From positions 357,186 to 406,140 of the forward strand of contig NW_014577244.1 in the NCBI RefSeq assembly GCF_000485595.1: DNA of 48,955 bases, in the 5' to 3' direction. Position numbers and translations under genes: made by a program. Source of the stretch: Priapulus caudatus (Eukaryota > Priapulida > Priapulimorpha > Priapulimorphida > Priapulidae). Shown here piece by piece: positions 35,482-46,740 of this stretch (the stretch's first letter is position 1; every line of letters starts with the position of its first letter). The notes under the pieces were generated by a model. The model saw only the letters and a program-made list of their open reading frames with translations, was not told the DNA's origin and searched no databases.

Positions 35482-37917
35482 ATATATGAATTTACAATTT
35501 TGAATGTGCTATTTATGCTCAGGAGCCAGAGCGAGAGCGCCATCTGTCGCGGAGTTTGCGCATAAACATGGCGAACTGTGTTGTGAAAAAAAAATTCGCG
35601 GGGTGGCGGCGGTGAGTGGAAGCAGGGGGGGGGGAATTACGACCGCAGCGCCACTGCTGATTTACGGCGTGACCTGGCGTGTGACCTGGCGCTGCAGGGG
35701 CGCTCGCAACGCCTACGCAACAAGCTGTTTCTTCGCGAACTTTCCGTTTCGCGACGGGGCAACGAACGGAAGCGTGACCGTACACGGTAACGTATATACG
35801 TTGTCCCGGTGGAAATTACGCTGCGCAGGTTCCTGTTTTTTCTCTCCATTGCATCAAATTAGAAAGGGACAAGTATGTAGTAATGACAGTGATATTACTT
35901 CACTTCACGCAATATGTGAGAACACAAAAACAATATATTTTTATGCAGGCATAAGCCAGTCCGGCATGTCCAGACACTCATCGGCTATTGCGCTGACCGC
36001 ACACTCGGTCGGTTCCCGTGTCATCTATTTACCGACGGCTCCGTGGAAAGTGAGGAAAAATGTAAAGAAAACTTGCGGATGTTCAAAGAACGGCAACGAT
36101 CTTTGACTGACGTGATCAGAGACGCTTTACAGTTTGTAAATTATCATCATTCGATAATAACTACATATATTTGAAGCTTTTAACCACGATCGTACCGCTC
36201 GCTGTACGATATTATATGCGCGCGCGGTGTACGTGTCTTGCCTTTAGCAACGATATCAATGAACCAGCTATTAGTTAAACGTAAGGCCGCCGCGTGTCCT
36301 TGGCTGCGTATGCAAGCGATACGCATGCGACGCATGTAACGTCGCTCGTAACTTTTATTTTCTATAGAGGATACTCAGGAGCGATATCACGCGCGCAGAA
36401 CATTTCGTTTTTTTTTTTATCATCCCTCGCGGCGGTATAATATGCTGTTGAACTGTATAGCGGCTCGCCCTAACAACGAAGCGAATGACAGCCTATATAG
36501 GTCTACATCTTTGCCGAGGTTCTATTTAACTGTCGTAGGTTATAGGGCTGTCAGCCCGATGGGCATAATATCGTATCTTATTGGCGATAATATATAACCA
36601 TACTAAACAAAATAACAAAAAATCAATCGATCGTCCGAAATGGTTAATGCGAAGGCAGGTTTGATGACATCAGCATCGCTTTCTCTCTCATACATTAGCA
36701 AGTATATACAGACTAAGTAAGAATCTCAGTATACTCTGATAGATGACGTAATGCAAGTCAGAGAGGCTGACGTCAGTTAGATAACGTAACGAGATGTCAC
36801 CTGCTGTCACTGCAAGATTCAACGGATGATCCTGGGCGCTGCAGTGCGACTGGTAGATCTGCTTCTGTTGGCTCGTTCGCAAGTGATCGATGATGCTAGC
36901 TAATCTGTGAAATAGTCGCAAAACCCATCCTGATACTGCATCGAACCAGCGCGTGTTTGTTTGCCATTTCGTGTCCGTATATGAACTCGAATGTAGGCCT
37001 ACTCAAAATATTTACGTCCTGCTGGGAAAAATAAAAATGGCGGCGGATGGAATGTAATTATTCAACCCCCTGTCGTTAAAATTTGATATCATAGTACTAG
37101 TACAACACTATGCAAATATTCAATCTTTGTTCGATATCTGATGATAAAACCGCATAAATCTATATAGATCTGTGTGGTGACGTGTAGCACTAGACACTGA
37201 ATTCGCCGATCGTTGTATTGAAACAGCGGGTTTGTTAAAAAAAAATAGTCATTATTTAACGATACTTTTATCGAACACGAACGTCAATTATTTCTACCTA
37301 ATTTCTACAGCTGCAAAAGGTATTACATGATACTGTGTGAATTGCTGGTTTTTTTGGATTGCTGATTGCAAAATCTCGTATTTATATAAATTAAAAATTC
37401 TGCATGTGTCGCAACATAGCATTAACGGTCTGCAGTCACGCATAAATTTTTACGCTTATTGAGTTTTCAGGTTAATGTTTCATTGACTGAACATATTTTT
37501 TAGACCCCCCCCCACCCACACACACATGCACGTACGCACGCACGCACGAACGCACGCGCACACATATGTAGCACAGTTTAGTAGAGTTGGGCTGCATAAA
37601 GTTAATATTGAGTACACGTGACTCACTAAATAAGATAAAATTCCAAAAATTCAATGCAAAATGCAAAAATGCAAAAATTCCAGCGCAGGGCGACAGGTCC
37701 ATTGTTAACGAGGCAGCTAGCAGTGGAAGACTAGCTCCCCTAGTATTATTTCTCCCAAGATCTCACCTAGTAGTATTATACGTGTGTGTGTGTAAATAGT
37801 CGTGTTTCATGTACATGATCGTTCATCGTGTGTATAGCAGTACCGTGCTTATGGCGCACACAGCTGTAAATCTGAAATCTAAGCATCTCTGCACGCCGCG
37901 TGACGTACCTGTCAACA

Positions 37918-38208
37918 TGTTCTGCTTGCATCTATGATAAGTACGACATACGCATATATATACGCTCTACTACGACACTATTTGTCATAGGAAGATTCGT
38001 CCTATGACAAATATTGGCGAGTCCACTTTGTTTCGCTTTAAAGCTGAAATTCACTGCTTGCGTTCATAATAGCGCTCCTAAACTCATATGATGCGCACAG
38101 CACATACAACAATATTTGTCATAGGAAGAATCTTCCAATGACAAATAGTGTCATACGAGAGCGTATATATATGCGTACGTCGTATTTGTCATAGATGCTA
38201 GCAGAACA
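37918..38208. mobile_element. Palindromic MITE, copy 2
   Basis: Terminal inverted repeat TGTTCTGCTTGCATCTATGA at the left and its complement at the right. Two internal hairpins use ATTTGTCATAGGA and its complement. The 11 bases GACGTACCTGT occur on both sides (37,902-37,912 and 38,210-38,220), five bases and one base from the element ends. This suggests a 9-11 base target duplication as made by Mutator-like elements. No coding capacity. Confidence 0.75.
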
Positions 38209-38769
38209 GGACGTACCTGTGGCTGCCGATGGTTGGCGGGGCGGTGCAGTGCTTCAGGCGACCAGCTTCAGGCACCGTGAGCGCCTCCTCGCCGCATCTC
38301 ATCATTGTCTGATCCCCTTCACGTGGCTCTGACTGCGCCTGGGCAGCTCTCTTCTCCGCCAGCCTTCCCCTGTTCTGTGAACAACGATTCCGACATGTTA
38401 ACCGCGTTTTTCGAAGCTCGCGTAGGTATTACTCAGAAGCCATATATATGTTTGTGAGCCTGGGAGCTAGTAAACACGTTGTTGGGTGAATGTTCAGTAA
38501 GGCGGACGCAGAATGAGTTGAATGCGCGGGGGCGTAAACAAACGTGTGTGATCAAATTAATTCCATGTATTAGCTAGCTCTAGTAAACAACAAGCAGACG
38601 ACTCATGCGCAGCAAGCAGCGACTGTAGCGCTCCATGCTTGCTACCTCCGTAACGCCCTCGGCAACAGCGGATGACGGTATATAGATGGCGGCACATGCT
38701 AGATGCCGTGTCGTGCAAACCAGACACATTATCTAGCAAGAGCTAATAAATACCTAAGGTATTATTAGC

Positions 38770-38809
<40 letters not shown>

Positions 38810-39125
38810 CCACTAGTTAACACTAAACTCTTTAAGTTAACTAAACTATTAATGTTACGACCGTTTACCCGCGCAACAAAACCACGTGTCATTATGCCGC
38901 ACAACGGAGGCATCGCATCTTCCGATCAACCTTTCGGATATCCTACACTTATATATAATAATAATATATATAATGTATAATAATTTATATAATTAAAATA
39001 TTAATTTATATATATAATTAAAATATTAATTTATATATATAATTAAAATATTAATTTATATATATAATTATATAATAATATATAACGAACATATCTGTGT
39101 ATATACGTACGACCGGCGAGCTCAC

Positions 39126-39776
39126 TCGGCACCCCTCACAGTCGCACAGGGGCGGATGTGTCGACAGGATACCCTTTGCTAGCAGCAGCTTCATGCTCTT
39201 GCCATTGTGTCTGATAGAGCGCTTCCAGTCCTTGGCCGTCTCTCGTCCGCTCACGTACTGGAACTCGTTCGGTGTCAGCCACGAGCCGTTGAACTGAATG
39301 CAGGGGCCTTTACTGCCCTGGCAGAGCTTTGATAGGTAAAGCACAGCCTTGTTGCTGCCGCAATCTACCTCGAAACACATCTCGCCGTTGTAGTACGTCG
39401 GCTTGACAAGATCCTCGTACGAGGACCAGTCTATGTGGTTGGGATTGGACAGGCAGGAAGAGCCACTGCGCCGGGCGCGTCCGTCGACGCTGCCAGGCGG
39501 TGCCACGAGAGCAGCAGCTGGGGTTCTCTGAATGTCGCAGTGGGCCTCGCTTCTCAGTTGCAGGTACGGAAACGCAGCCGTCTCCGCGAAGTAGCGGTCG
39601 GGCAGGAACACATCTGACGTATTCCGGTAGCCGGGCGGCCGGCTTCCTGTACCATCGCTTCCGGTAGCTGGCAGGTGCTCTTCGTAAACAAGTCTGTCGC
39701 TATCATCGTTCTGATCAGAGATGGATGAAAGGTATTCAGACGACGAGGTGTCGTCCAAAGTCATCGCATCGGTCAT
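39126..39776 (-). CDS. SAND-domain exon, DEAF1-type, with KDWK motif
   Basis: Open exon of 217 codons, phase 0 at a strong donor (CGA|GTGAGC). The first 125 residues are Ser/Asp-rich and disordered-looking. A SAND domain spans about 131-215: GEMCFEVDCGS, a GSKGPCIQFNGSWLTPNEF block, then SGRETAKDWKRSIRHNGKS with the diagnostic KDWK at 182-185, and a closing Cys cluster CDCEGC. In DEAF1, GMEB and SP100 proteins SAND binds DNA through the KDWK surface in the nucleus. The ATG at 39,776 may be the start codon, but TTACAATTTAG just upstream also works as an acceptor, so this could be an internal exon. Because SAM-gene exon A needs one preceding base, at least one further exon must lie between if the two are in one gene. 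Alternatively this is a separate DEAF1-like gene. Confidence 0.8.
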
Positions 39777-40059
39777 TCTAAATTGTAATTGTCAGTGATC
39801 AATTTTGCATTCGTAACGGAGGTAGTTTTCATTTGATTAAAATTATTAAAATTAATTAAAATTAAATTAATCCGAAAATCAGGCATAATCAGGCAATCAT
39901 TAATCCGCATAACACATGGAAATTATTGCATCTGGCCACTAACTAACACATCTCATGCTCACGTAAAAATATGTTCTGTATCACGCCTACATATTTACGA
40001 AAATACTCTTCTAGACAGTACAGTGCATGTATACGACGTAGGCCTACCACCGCTGAGAA

Positions 40060-40309
40060 GGTCTATGTCCCCCGGGGTATTGCCGGGACGTACCCTGGGT
40101 ACGGTCCGGTATACCAGAACGTACCATGGTACTATCTAATATGCCGGACCGTACCTCGCCTACTCTACTAACGAGTCTAGGGAGTCGCCTACGCCTACTC
40201 CCTAACCGTAACCCTAATCCTAACCATATCAAATAGTGACCAGGGTACGTTTCGGTATACCGGACCGTACCCAGGGTACGTTCTGGTAGTACCCTGGGAG
40301 ACATAGACC
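40060..40309. mobile_element. 250-base TIR element with GTACCCAGGGTAC motifs
   Basis: Terminal inverted repeats GGTCTATGTC-CCCGGGGTA and its counterpart TACCCTGGGAGACATAGACC. Inside, GGTATACC, CGGACCGTACC and GTACC(C)AGGGTAC repeat in both orientations around a centre reading CCCTAACCGTAACCCTAATC, similar to telomere repeats. No coding capacity and no clear target duplication. Confidence 0.65.
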
Positions 40310-41602
40310 CTATGAGCCCTACCACCTGGTCAGTCTTCACGAAAACTTTTGTAAGCCACTGTGTTATGTAAAATGTACATGCCCGAATGACATTCTGCCC
40401 ATATATTTTGCAGGAATATTTTTGGAATATCGAGTAAAGCCATATTCGTTTCTGGTGTTAACATTTCGTGATTTTAAATTAAAACCCCCTTCCTTTCATT
40501 ATTTCATAAAAAAAACCTTTTACTAAAACCCAGTTTCATTATATTTCATGCATTTTTAAAGCAGGAGTCCGTTGGACAAGTGAGCTTGCAATGTTTACAT
40601 GCCCGCCGAGATTTCTACACATCTCGGGCGTCGATTCGAAGACTGCCTGGCCATGGTCACGAATTCTTATATACTTATAAATTAACAGATTGTAGATTAA
40701 TACGGAGTTAGAACATAGGTAGCCTATAGCTGTTTCTCATGAACTGTTTTTTCCGTAAACTATAAATATCAAAAACTGAGAATTAAAATTATGGTATAAA
40801 ATAACTTTGCAAATAGTTGCATAATATTTGGATATAATGTTATATTTAGTAGTGGGATTTCAAGAAATGGCCGGGGGTCTGGGGGAGAGCCCCGCACTCG
40901 CCACTGTGATTTCACTTCGATAGTCGCCCGTCTGCACGCATTTTGGACTCAATACAGTAATAATTAATATAGTTATCGCATGCATGCACACATATCTAGA
41001 ACCCATATTTTGCTCATGCGCCTATTCGGCGTGTTACCTCTTTCTTTTTTATATTGACGAAGGTCTTATATAAGGTTATAAGGGCTATCTTACAAGGTGA
41101 CCCTGGAAAAACTGAACCCCGCAAAGTCTTCTCAAACCCCTGGAACTGTCCTCGAGTACCTACAACTACGAGTAAAACTTACTGTGGCGATGTTGAGGTT
41201 CCGATTGCGTGACGAACTTCTTTCTCTAGCGGTAAATCATCCATGGCCATCTATAGCCAAGATAGCTAAGCTTCACGTTCACTGTCACGTAGTGCAGCAA
41301 TTAGCCTACTCAGCTATCTTCTTCTTCTTCACAATCGCTGGCAAAAATGAGCGACCGTACAGCGCGCGGCAGATCGAGGGAACGAAAAATACAATGCCCG
41401 TCACTATACGTCACAGTATAGCAGAAACAATGCGAACTCGCGCCTTTATCGCTTTCAACGTGCAGGGACTGTCGCACAATTGAAATTGTTCGTCGCTTGA
41501 ACTCCGTCGTTTAGCTGTGATAACCGGATCGCTTTGTTTGCAAATTTTTCGTCACACGTCGAAGTTTGTGGTCAACGATATTAAAGGGCCCCCGCTTAGC
41601 AG

Positions 41603-41936
41603 CGCGTAATCGTGTATGAACCCGCGTCGCTACGGCTCGCAACTCAGACTGATGAGTACGGGTTGTCGACAACTGCGTCAGCAGGATGTGAGCGAGGGCA
41701 CGCAGGGTCCGCGGACCGAGCTACGCGGACGGATGGGTAAGCATACGGGAACTTCCTCCGCGAGGGGAAATCGCGTTGGTCGAATCGCGGACGCGAGGAA
41801 CTGAGATTGTTTTCCGCACTAGCGCTAGAGCTCCTCCCACTCGCCCCACCCCGTCTGATGCGCGCGACAGTCTTACTCTAGTGCGACTGTCTCGCGGAAT
41901 CCTACGGAATGATAGGCTGATAGGCATACGGCGATC
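41603..41936. other. GC-rich patch outside the duplicated arm
   Basis: GC-rich sequence with a plus-strand frame of 62 codons and a donor-like ATGG|GTAAGC at about 41,735. Composition resembles coding sequence, but the peptide is not recognised and no acceptor is certain. Confidence 0.2.
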
Positions 41937-42830
<894 letters not shown>

Positions 42831-43235
42831 AGAGGGACGGGAGAAGGTTACGTAAGCCGGATCGATGAAATTATATCACAATGCGAATCATCTTGGCTCC
42901 GTGATCATTACGCGGCGTGCCGCTCTCATAAGAGCTCATGGGTGCGTCGCCCGTAAGTGTGACGGGAGTGCACGCAGAGCGGCGATGACTCATTCACATG
43001 GGGATCCGCAACGGAACCACGACAGGATATCTCATCTCCATTTTCAACCAGCGCACGCGCCAACACATACGCAAATTCGCACGCACACACGTGCGCATTC
43101 GCCCCACCCCCCGTACGCCTAGACACGAGCGCGTATAAACATGAACGACCTCACACCCGCGCGCACAAACACATACACGCACCCGTATACACCGCGCGCA
43201 TGCACGCTTACGAAGTCACGATGTCGCGAGTATGA

Positions 43236-43256
43236 GCAAGGTAATATATGTATATA

Positions 43257-43330
<74 letters not shown>
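43236..43330. repeat. (TA)n microsatellite
   Basis: About 90 bases of TATATA with a few GTATA variants. The hAT-like element at 43,331 begins directly at its right edge. Confidence 0.95.
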
Positions 43331-43332
<2 letters not shown>

Positions 43333-44093
43333 GTGGCGTATTCATAAATTTATGAACAGGGGGCGAAATGTAGCCTGGCTGCCGCAGGCATGCAGGCCTG
43401 CGTGCCTACGGCGGTAGGGGGGTACGTCTAGGGGCATGCTCCCCCAGAAAATTTTGAAATATTTAAGCCATTTTCCTGCAATCTGAGGCATACTGTGGGC
43501 CATATTCTGATGTCTGATGACACTATCTCAACCCTAGACTCAACCCTACAATTTAGGACTTAAAACACATTTCATGACTTTTCAGAGAGCGTACACACCT
43601 GAGGTTAGGTTACTATAGTAATAACACATGTATTAAAACACAGGTAAGAATTGCAACACAAGATATAACTTGATAAGTCTATTAACATGTTTAATAGCAC
43701 TAAAAAGGAAAACACACTTGATCATGTTGATGATTACTTCCGATTGGTACACAGGTCAGGGTGAGAAGTCAGTGTGACAATTAGGCCTACTAATAATTGC
43801 CACTGAGATGTTCAGGTCTTGATTGTGTGTTCTGGACCTTAAGCGTCCCCCATGGAGTTTGCCAATAGCAACCTTCGAGGCTTCCTTCTGATGAAGATGT
43901 TGACCACCTTATCCATTTACAAAGGGAGGTCCTTGTGGAGCAAACAGAAGCATGAGGGCGTTCAATTTAACGTTACCCCTGAACACCCACTGCTACTAAA
44001 AAGATTTTTTTTTTAAATTTGATTGCTTTTTTCTGGGCGTGCAAAAGGGGGGGTGGCGTACGGCGGTTCCGCCCTATGCTGGATACGCCACTG
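43331..44093 (-). mobile_element. Fossil hAT-like DNA transposon
   Basis: Ends are CAGTGGCGTA and its exact inverse TACGCCACTG, typical of hAT-type termini. On the minus strand, two frames separated by a stop or frameshift (43,924-43,956 and 43,839-43,916) give LMLLFAPQGP and then MDKVVNIFIRRKPRRLLL. This resembles the C-terminal part of hAT-type transposases, where an LxLxxIHR-like stretch precedes D(I/V)xKVxNxFxxKxxRRL. The element is far too short to be autonomous and the coding remnant is broken. The flanks (TATATATA and TATCTTAT) do not give a clean 8-base duplication, partly because it sits in a TA repeat. Confidence 0.6.
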
Positions 44094-44099
44094 TATCTT

Positions 44100-44143
44100 A
44101 TCAGGTGTTAATAAAGACAAATTTGTCTTTATTAACTCCTGAT
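44100..44143. promoter_or_regulatory. 44-base near-perfect palindrome with AATAAA on both strands
   Basis: Reads ATCAGGTGTTAATAAAGACA and then its inverse, with one mismatched pair (GTG against CTC) and no loop. TTAATAAAGAC occurs on both strands, so it could serve as a two-way polyadenylation signal or form a cruciform. It starts seven bases from the end of the hAT-like element. Confidence 0.5.
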
Positions 44144-44323
44144 ATTATATAGCTATATATAGGTATAGGGTCTTTAGTGCGACTCAGCGACGAGCAGCGG
44201 CGTGGCATGCTCGAGCGTTATTAAATCACATAAAAGTGCAGGCATGTAGAAATTAAGCGTACGAGGCACGTTGTCGGCGGAGGAAGTAAGGCGCGGCGTG
44301 CTGAGATAGCCCGTGTTGTCGGC

Positions 44324-44458
44324 TCATGTAGGGCAGGCTCGCGTGCTAAGAACCGGAAACTGGGTTCCGTACGCCGTGCGGCAGCGCACGTCAGCCGCCT
44401 CGCACACAGCGTGGTATCGTGCCATCATCCTGTCTCTCGCTGTCAGGCCCTTTATCCG
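44324..44458 (-). CDS. Possible terminal exon, unidentified
   Basis: A GC-rich minus-strand frame of 44 codons after an acceptor-like CTGGCCGTAG, ending in TGA. It begins RIKGLTARDRMMARYHAV and ends STRACPT. Base composition matches the real exons nearby rather than the AT-rich flank. The GLTARDRMM stretch is weakly similar to GLTADRQRIL at the start of exon B of the SAM gene, which may be chance. No upstream exon is identified, and the chitin synthase gene ends 2.3 kb upstream on the same strand. Confidence 0.25.
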   Translation of the reverse strand, partial: RIKGLTARDRMMARYHAVCEAADVRCRTAYGTQFPVLSTRACPT

Positions 44459-44943
44459 CTACGGCCAGTAGAACGATAAGCAACGAAAATTATTACGAAA
44501 ATTCGCACACTATATATATTCGAGTTCACACACATCACGCAATATCCTAATACGCAGCCTAATCCTAAAGCTGTATATACGTACGGCGTATTTATTAGTT
44601 CTTTGCCAGCGTGGTGTTGCGTCATACCGTAGAGAAGATCATCGGCTTCTATGCGGCGTGGTTAATTGGGTATAGGGTGAACGTTAGCGTAGAATCAGCG
44701 TGTGGAATTAGACATTGTGTTCATTTGCACACGACGTGGGTATTATTTTACGAGCTGTAAGATTATACAGGCTAGATTTATCAAATACCATGCATGTTGA
44801 CAATAGTTATAGCACTTATTCTGCAGGTTCTGATAATTTTTTTCAAGTTATAAGAAAAATTGTGCTAGCTGCATGTATACGAATTATAGTAGAAGTATTA
44901 TGATAAAAATTTACCGTATAGGCCGAAACGATTATTATACAAG

Positions 44944-45018
44944 CAGGCCCGTAGCCAGCTTTATATTGGGGGGGGGGGTTCGTTCGAACCCCCCGAACCC
45001 CCCCTGGCTACGGGCCTG
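44944..45018. mobile_element. 75-base hairpin MITE with 6-base target duplication
   Basis: Termini CAGGCCCGTAGCCAG and CTGGCTACGGGCCTG are exact inverses. Between them is a G-run/C-run stem around TTCGTTCGAA. TACAAG is duplicated directly on both sides (44,938-44,943 and 45,019-45,024). The terminus resembles CAGGxxCGTAGCCAG repeats widespread in marine invertebrate genomes. Almost the entire element folds on itself. Confidence 0.85.
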
Positions 45019-45343
45019 TACAAGCGATGGCGATTTTTTTCAATTGTAACATGTATTTAAATATACTTCGGTACATTTACTTCGCTTTCACAATTTCGAG
45101 ACTATAAATAATTCTCGCACTTGCTTTTCCTTCTGCCGAATACTCCGATTCTACTACCACTAGTTATTCTTTTATGAATGAACTTAATCGGCAACACAGC
45201 TCTGGATTAATTATAGTTGTATAGGAGTCGGATAGTTAAACGTTCATCTGATTTTCCATTTATTAGAAAAGGAAATGCTGTGCACGAATAGACAATATGG
45301 TTTACAAATATTATATATTACTATGTCTTCTCTACTATAGATA

Positions 45344-45536
45344 CAGTGGGCCCCGCTTTATCGGGCCTCGGATAAACGGCACAGCACTTATATAACTACT
45401 AACAGCACTAAACGACATATATATTTGAAAAACAACCCTTATACACGTTATCATGCGTTTACCGCTTAATTGGGACTATTGCCTTTGGGGACATTTACGA
45501 GAGTCCCGACCTGTCTCGAAAGAGCGGCGACTACTG
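45344..45536. mobile_element. Tigger/pogo-like MITE
   Basis: The left end CAGTGGGCCCCGCTTTATCG follows a TA and resembles Tigger/pogo termini (CAGTxGxxCCCCGCTTAT). The right end reads GAAAGAGCGGCGACTACTG, an imperfect inverse, followed by T-TA. About 193 bases with no coding capacity. Confidence 0.55.
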
Positions 45537-45539
45537 TTA

Positions 45540-46446
45540 TAATTAGTTATTAATATTTGATATTTGTATATTTTATATAACCGAAGAAAATACAGAATTT
45601 TACGATAATCGCGATTATCGGTTCTACGCATCAACGCCGTAACTACATGGCAGTAATATAATAATTATTATCGAGCTGTCATCATTAAACTATCATTTCA
45701 ATTAAAGACAATGTCAATGCCGATAGCCTTCATTCGCAGCACAAATCGCAAGCATAATCCAACATGAGCGCCATATAGATAACAGCAGCAGCATCAACTT
45801 GTTGGAAATTCTTGCATTTATCTAAATATGCTAAACCTATTGTTGTTGATGAAATCACAAAGCAAACAATGAGTAATTAACGTATTTCTAACATAATCCT
45901 CACATATGCAAGGGATGAATTAATTGGAATACTTTCAACGAAAGCGTGTCGAATACTTTCGGGAGACGGCCGTTGAGCACAGCACGTTAATTTAGCAAGA
46001 CAACGACCTCGCCTGGTACGGAATTTAACACCACGTAAACGCTAGCACAAACCGCGGTGGGTACATATAATCGGATTTCCTATAGTGGTAGTACACGACT
46101 CGCCCGGCCTGCACCACATGAACCCTGCTGAGTACGGCATATAATTTCTATTCTATTACAGCGATAGAAATTTGAGATAGACGAGCTACATAACCATGTA
46201 ACCGCATACTATATGTGTATTTATATATATGTAAACTAAATATATCATGCATAAAGTATGTACATAGCATGAATTTTCGACGGAGGAGCATTTGCATATT
46301 ACGAGGCCGAGTGCATGAATCTAGACTATGTCAGAATTTGGCACCCTGTCATGTATATTGCGCATACACACACAATACATTTCATAGACATCTCCCGCAC
46401 GCGCGCCCACGGATTTCACGCTGTAGCCGTGTACGTGACTACAGCC
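45540..46446. other. AT-rich non-coding stretch
   Basis: No exon, RNA gene or recognised repeat family seen between the Tigger-like element and the palindromic MITE. Confidence 0.4.
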
Positions 46447-46731
46447 TGTTCTGCTAGCATCTATGACAAATACGACATACGCATATACGCTCTCCTATAT
46501 GACACTATTTGTCATAGGAAGATTCTTCCTATGACAAATATTGTTGTATGTGTTGTGCGCTTCATAGGAGTTTAGGAGCGCTATTATGAACGCAAGCAGT
46601 GAATTTCAGCTGTAAAGCAGAACGAAATTGACTCGCCAATATTTGTCATAGGAAGAATCTTCCTATGATAAATAGTGTCATAGGAGAGCGTATATGCGTA
46701 TGTCGTATTTGTCATAGATGCAAGCAGAACA
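46447..46731. mobile_element. Palindromic MITE, copy 3, in the chitin synthase 3' end
   Basis: The cleanest copy: terminal inverted repeats of about 39 bases (TGTTCTGCTAGCATCTATGA... and its inverse) and two internal perfect hairpins with 15-base stems ATTTGTCATAGGAAG and a 3-base loop. It ends nine bases before the chitin synthase stop codon at 46,741-46,743, so the transcript's 3' UTR should begin almost directly with it. The 9-11 base target duplication suggested at copy 2 is not evident here. Confidence 0.8.
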
Positions 46732-46740
46732 TGTTGGTAA

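Larger units (their letters stand above)
34829..35599. mobile_element. Inverted-repeat-bounded block holding telomeric repeats
   Basis: The ends match as inverted repeats of about 40-45 bases: GCGAATTTTTTTTTCACAAC... at 34,829-34,873 and ...GTTGTGAAAAAAAAATTCGC at 35,554-35,599. The right end coincides exactly with the point where the two arms of the large duplication stop matching, as expected if the block is an insertion present in one copy only. Inside are the CCCTAA array and a tRNA-like segment. No transposase frame is seen and no clear target duplication. An alternative is a fold-back artefact at a contig edge. Confidence 0.5.
35600..41602. repeat. Right (clean) arm of the large inverted duplication
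   Basis: Reverse-complement counterpart of 10,581-17,870. This arm keeps the SAND exon open and its TIR elements tidier, so it is taken as the reliable copy. The spacer between arms is 17.7 kb and includes the N gap. Confidence 0.9.
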
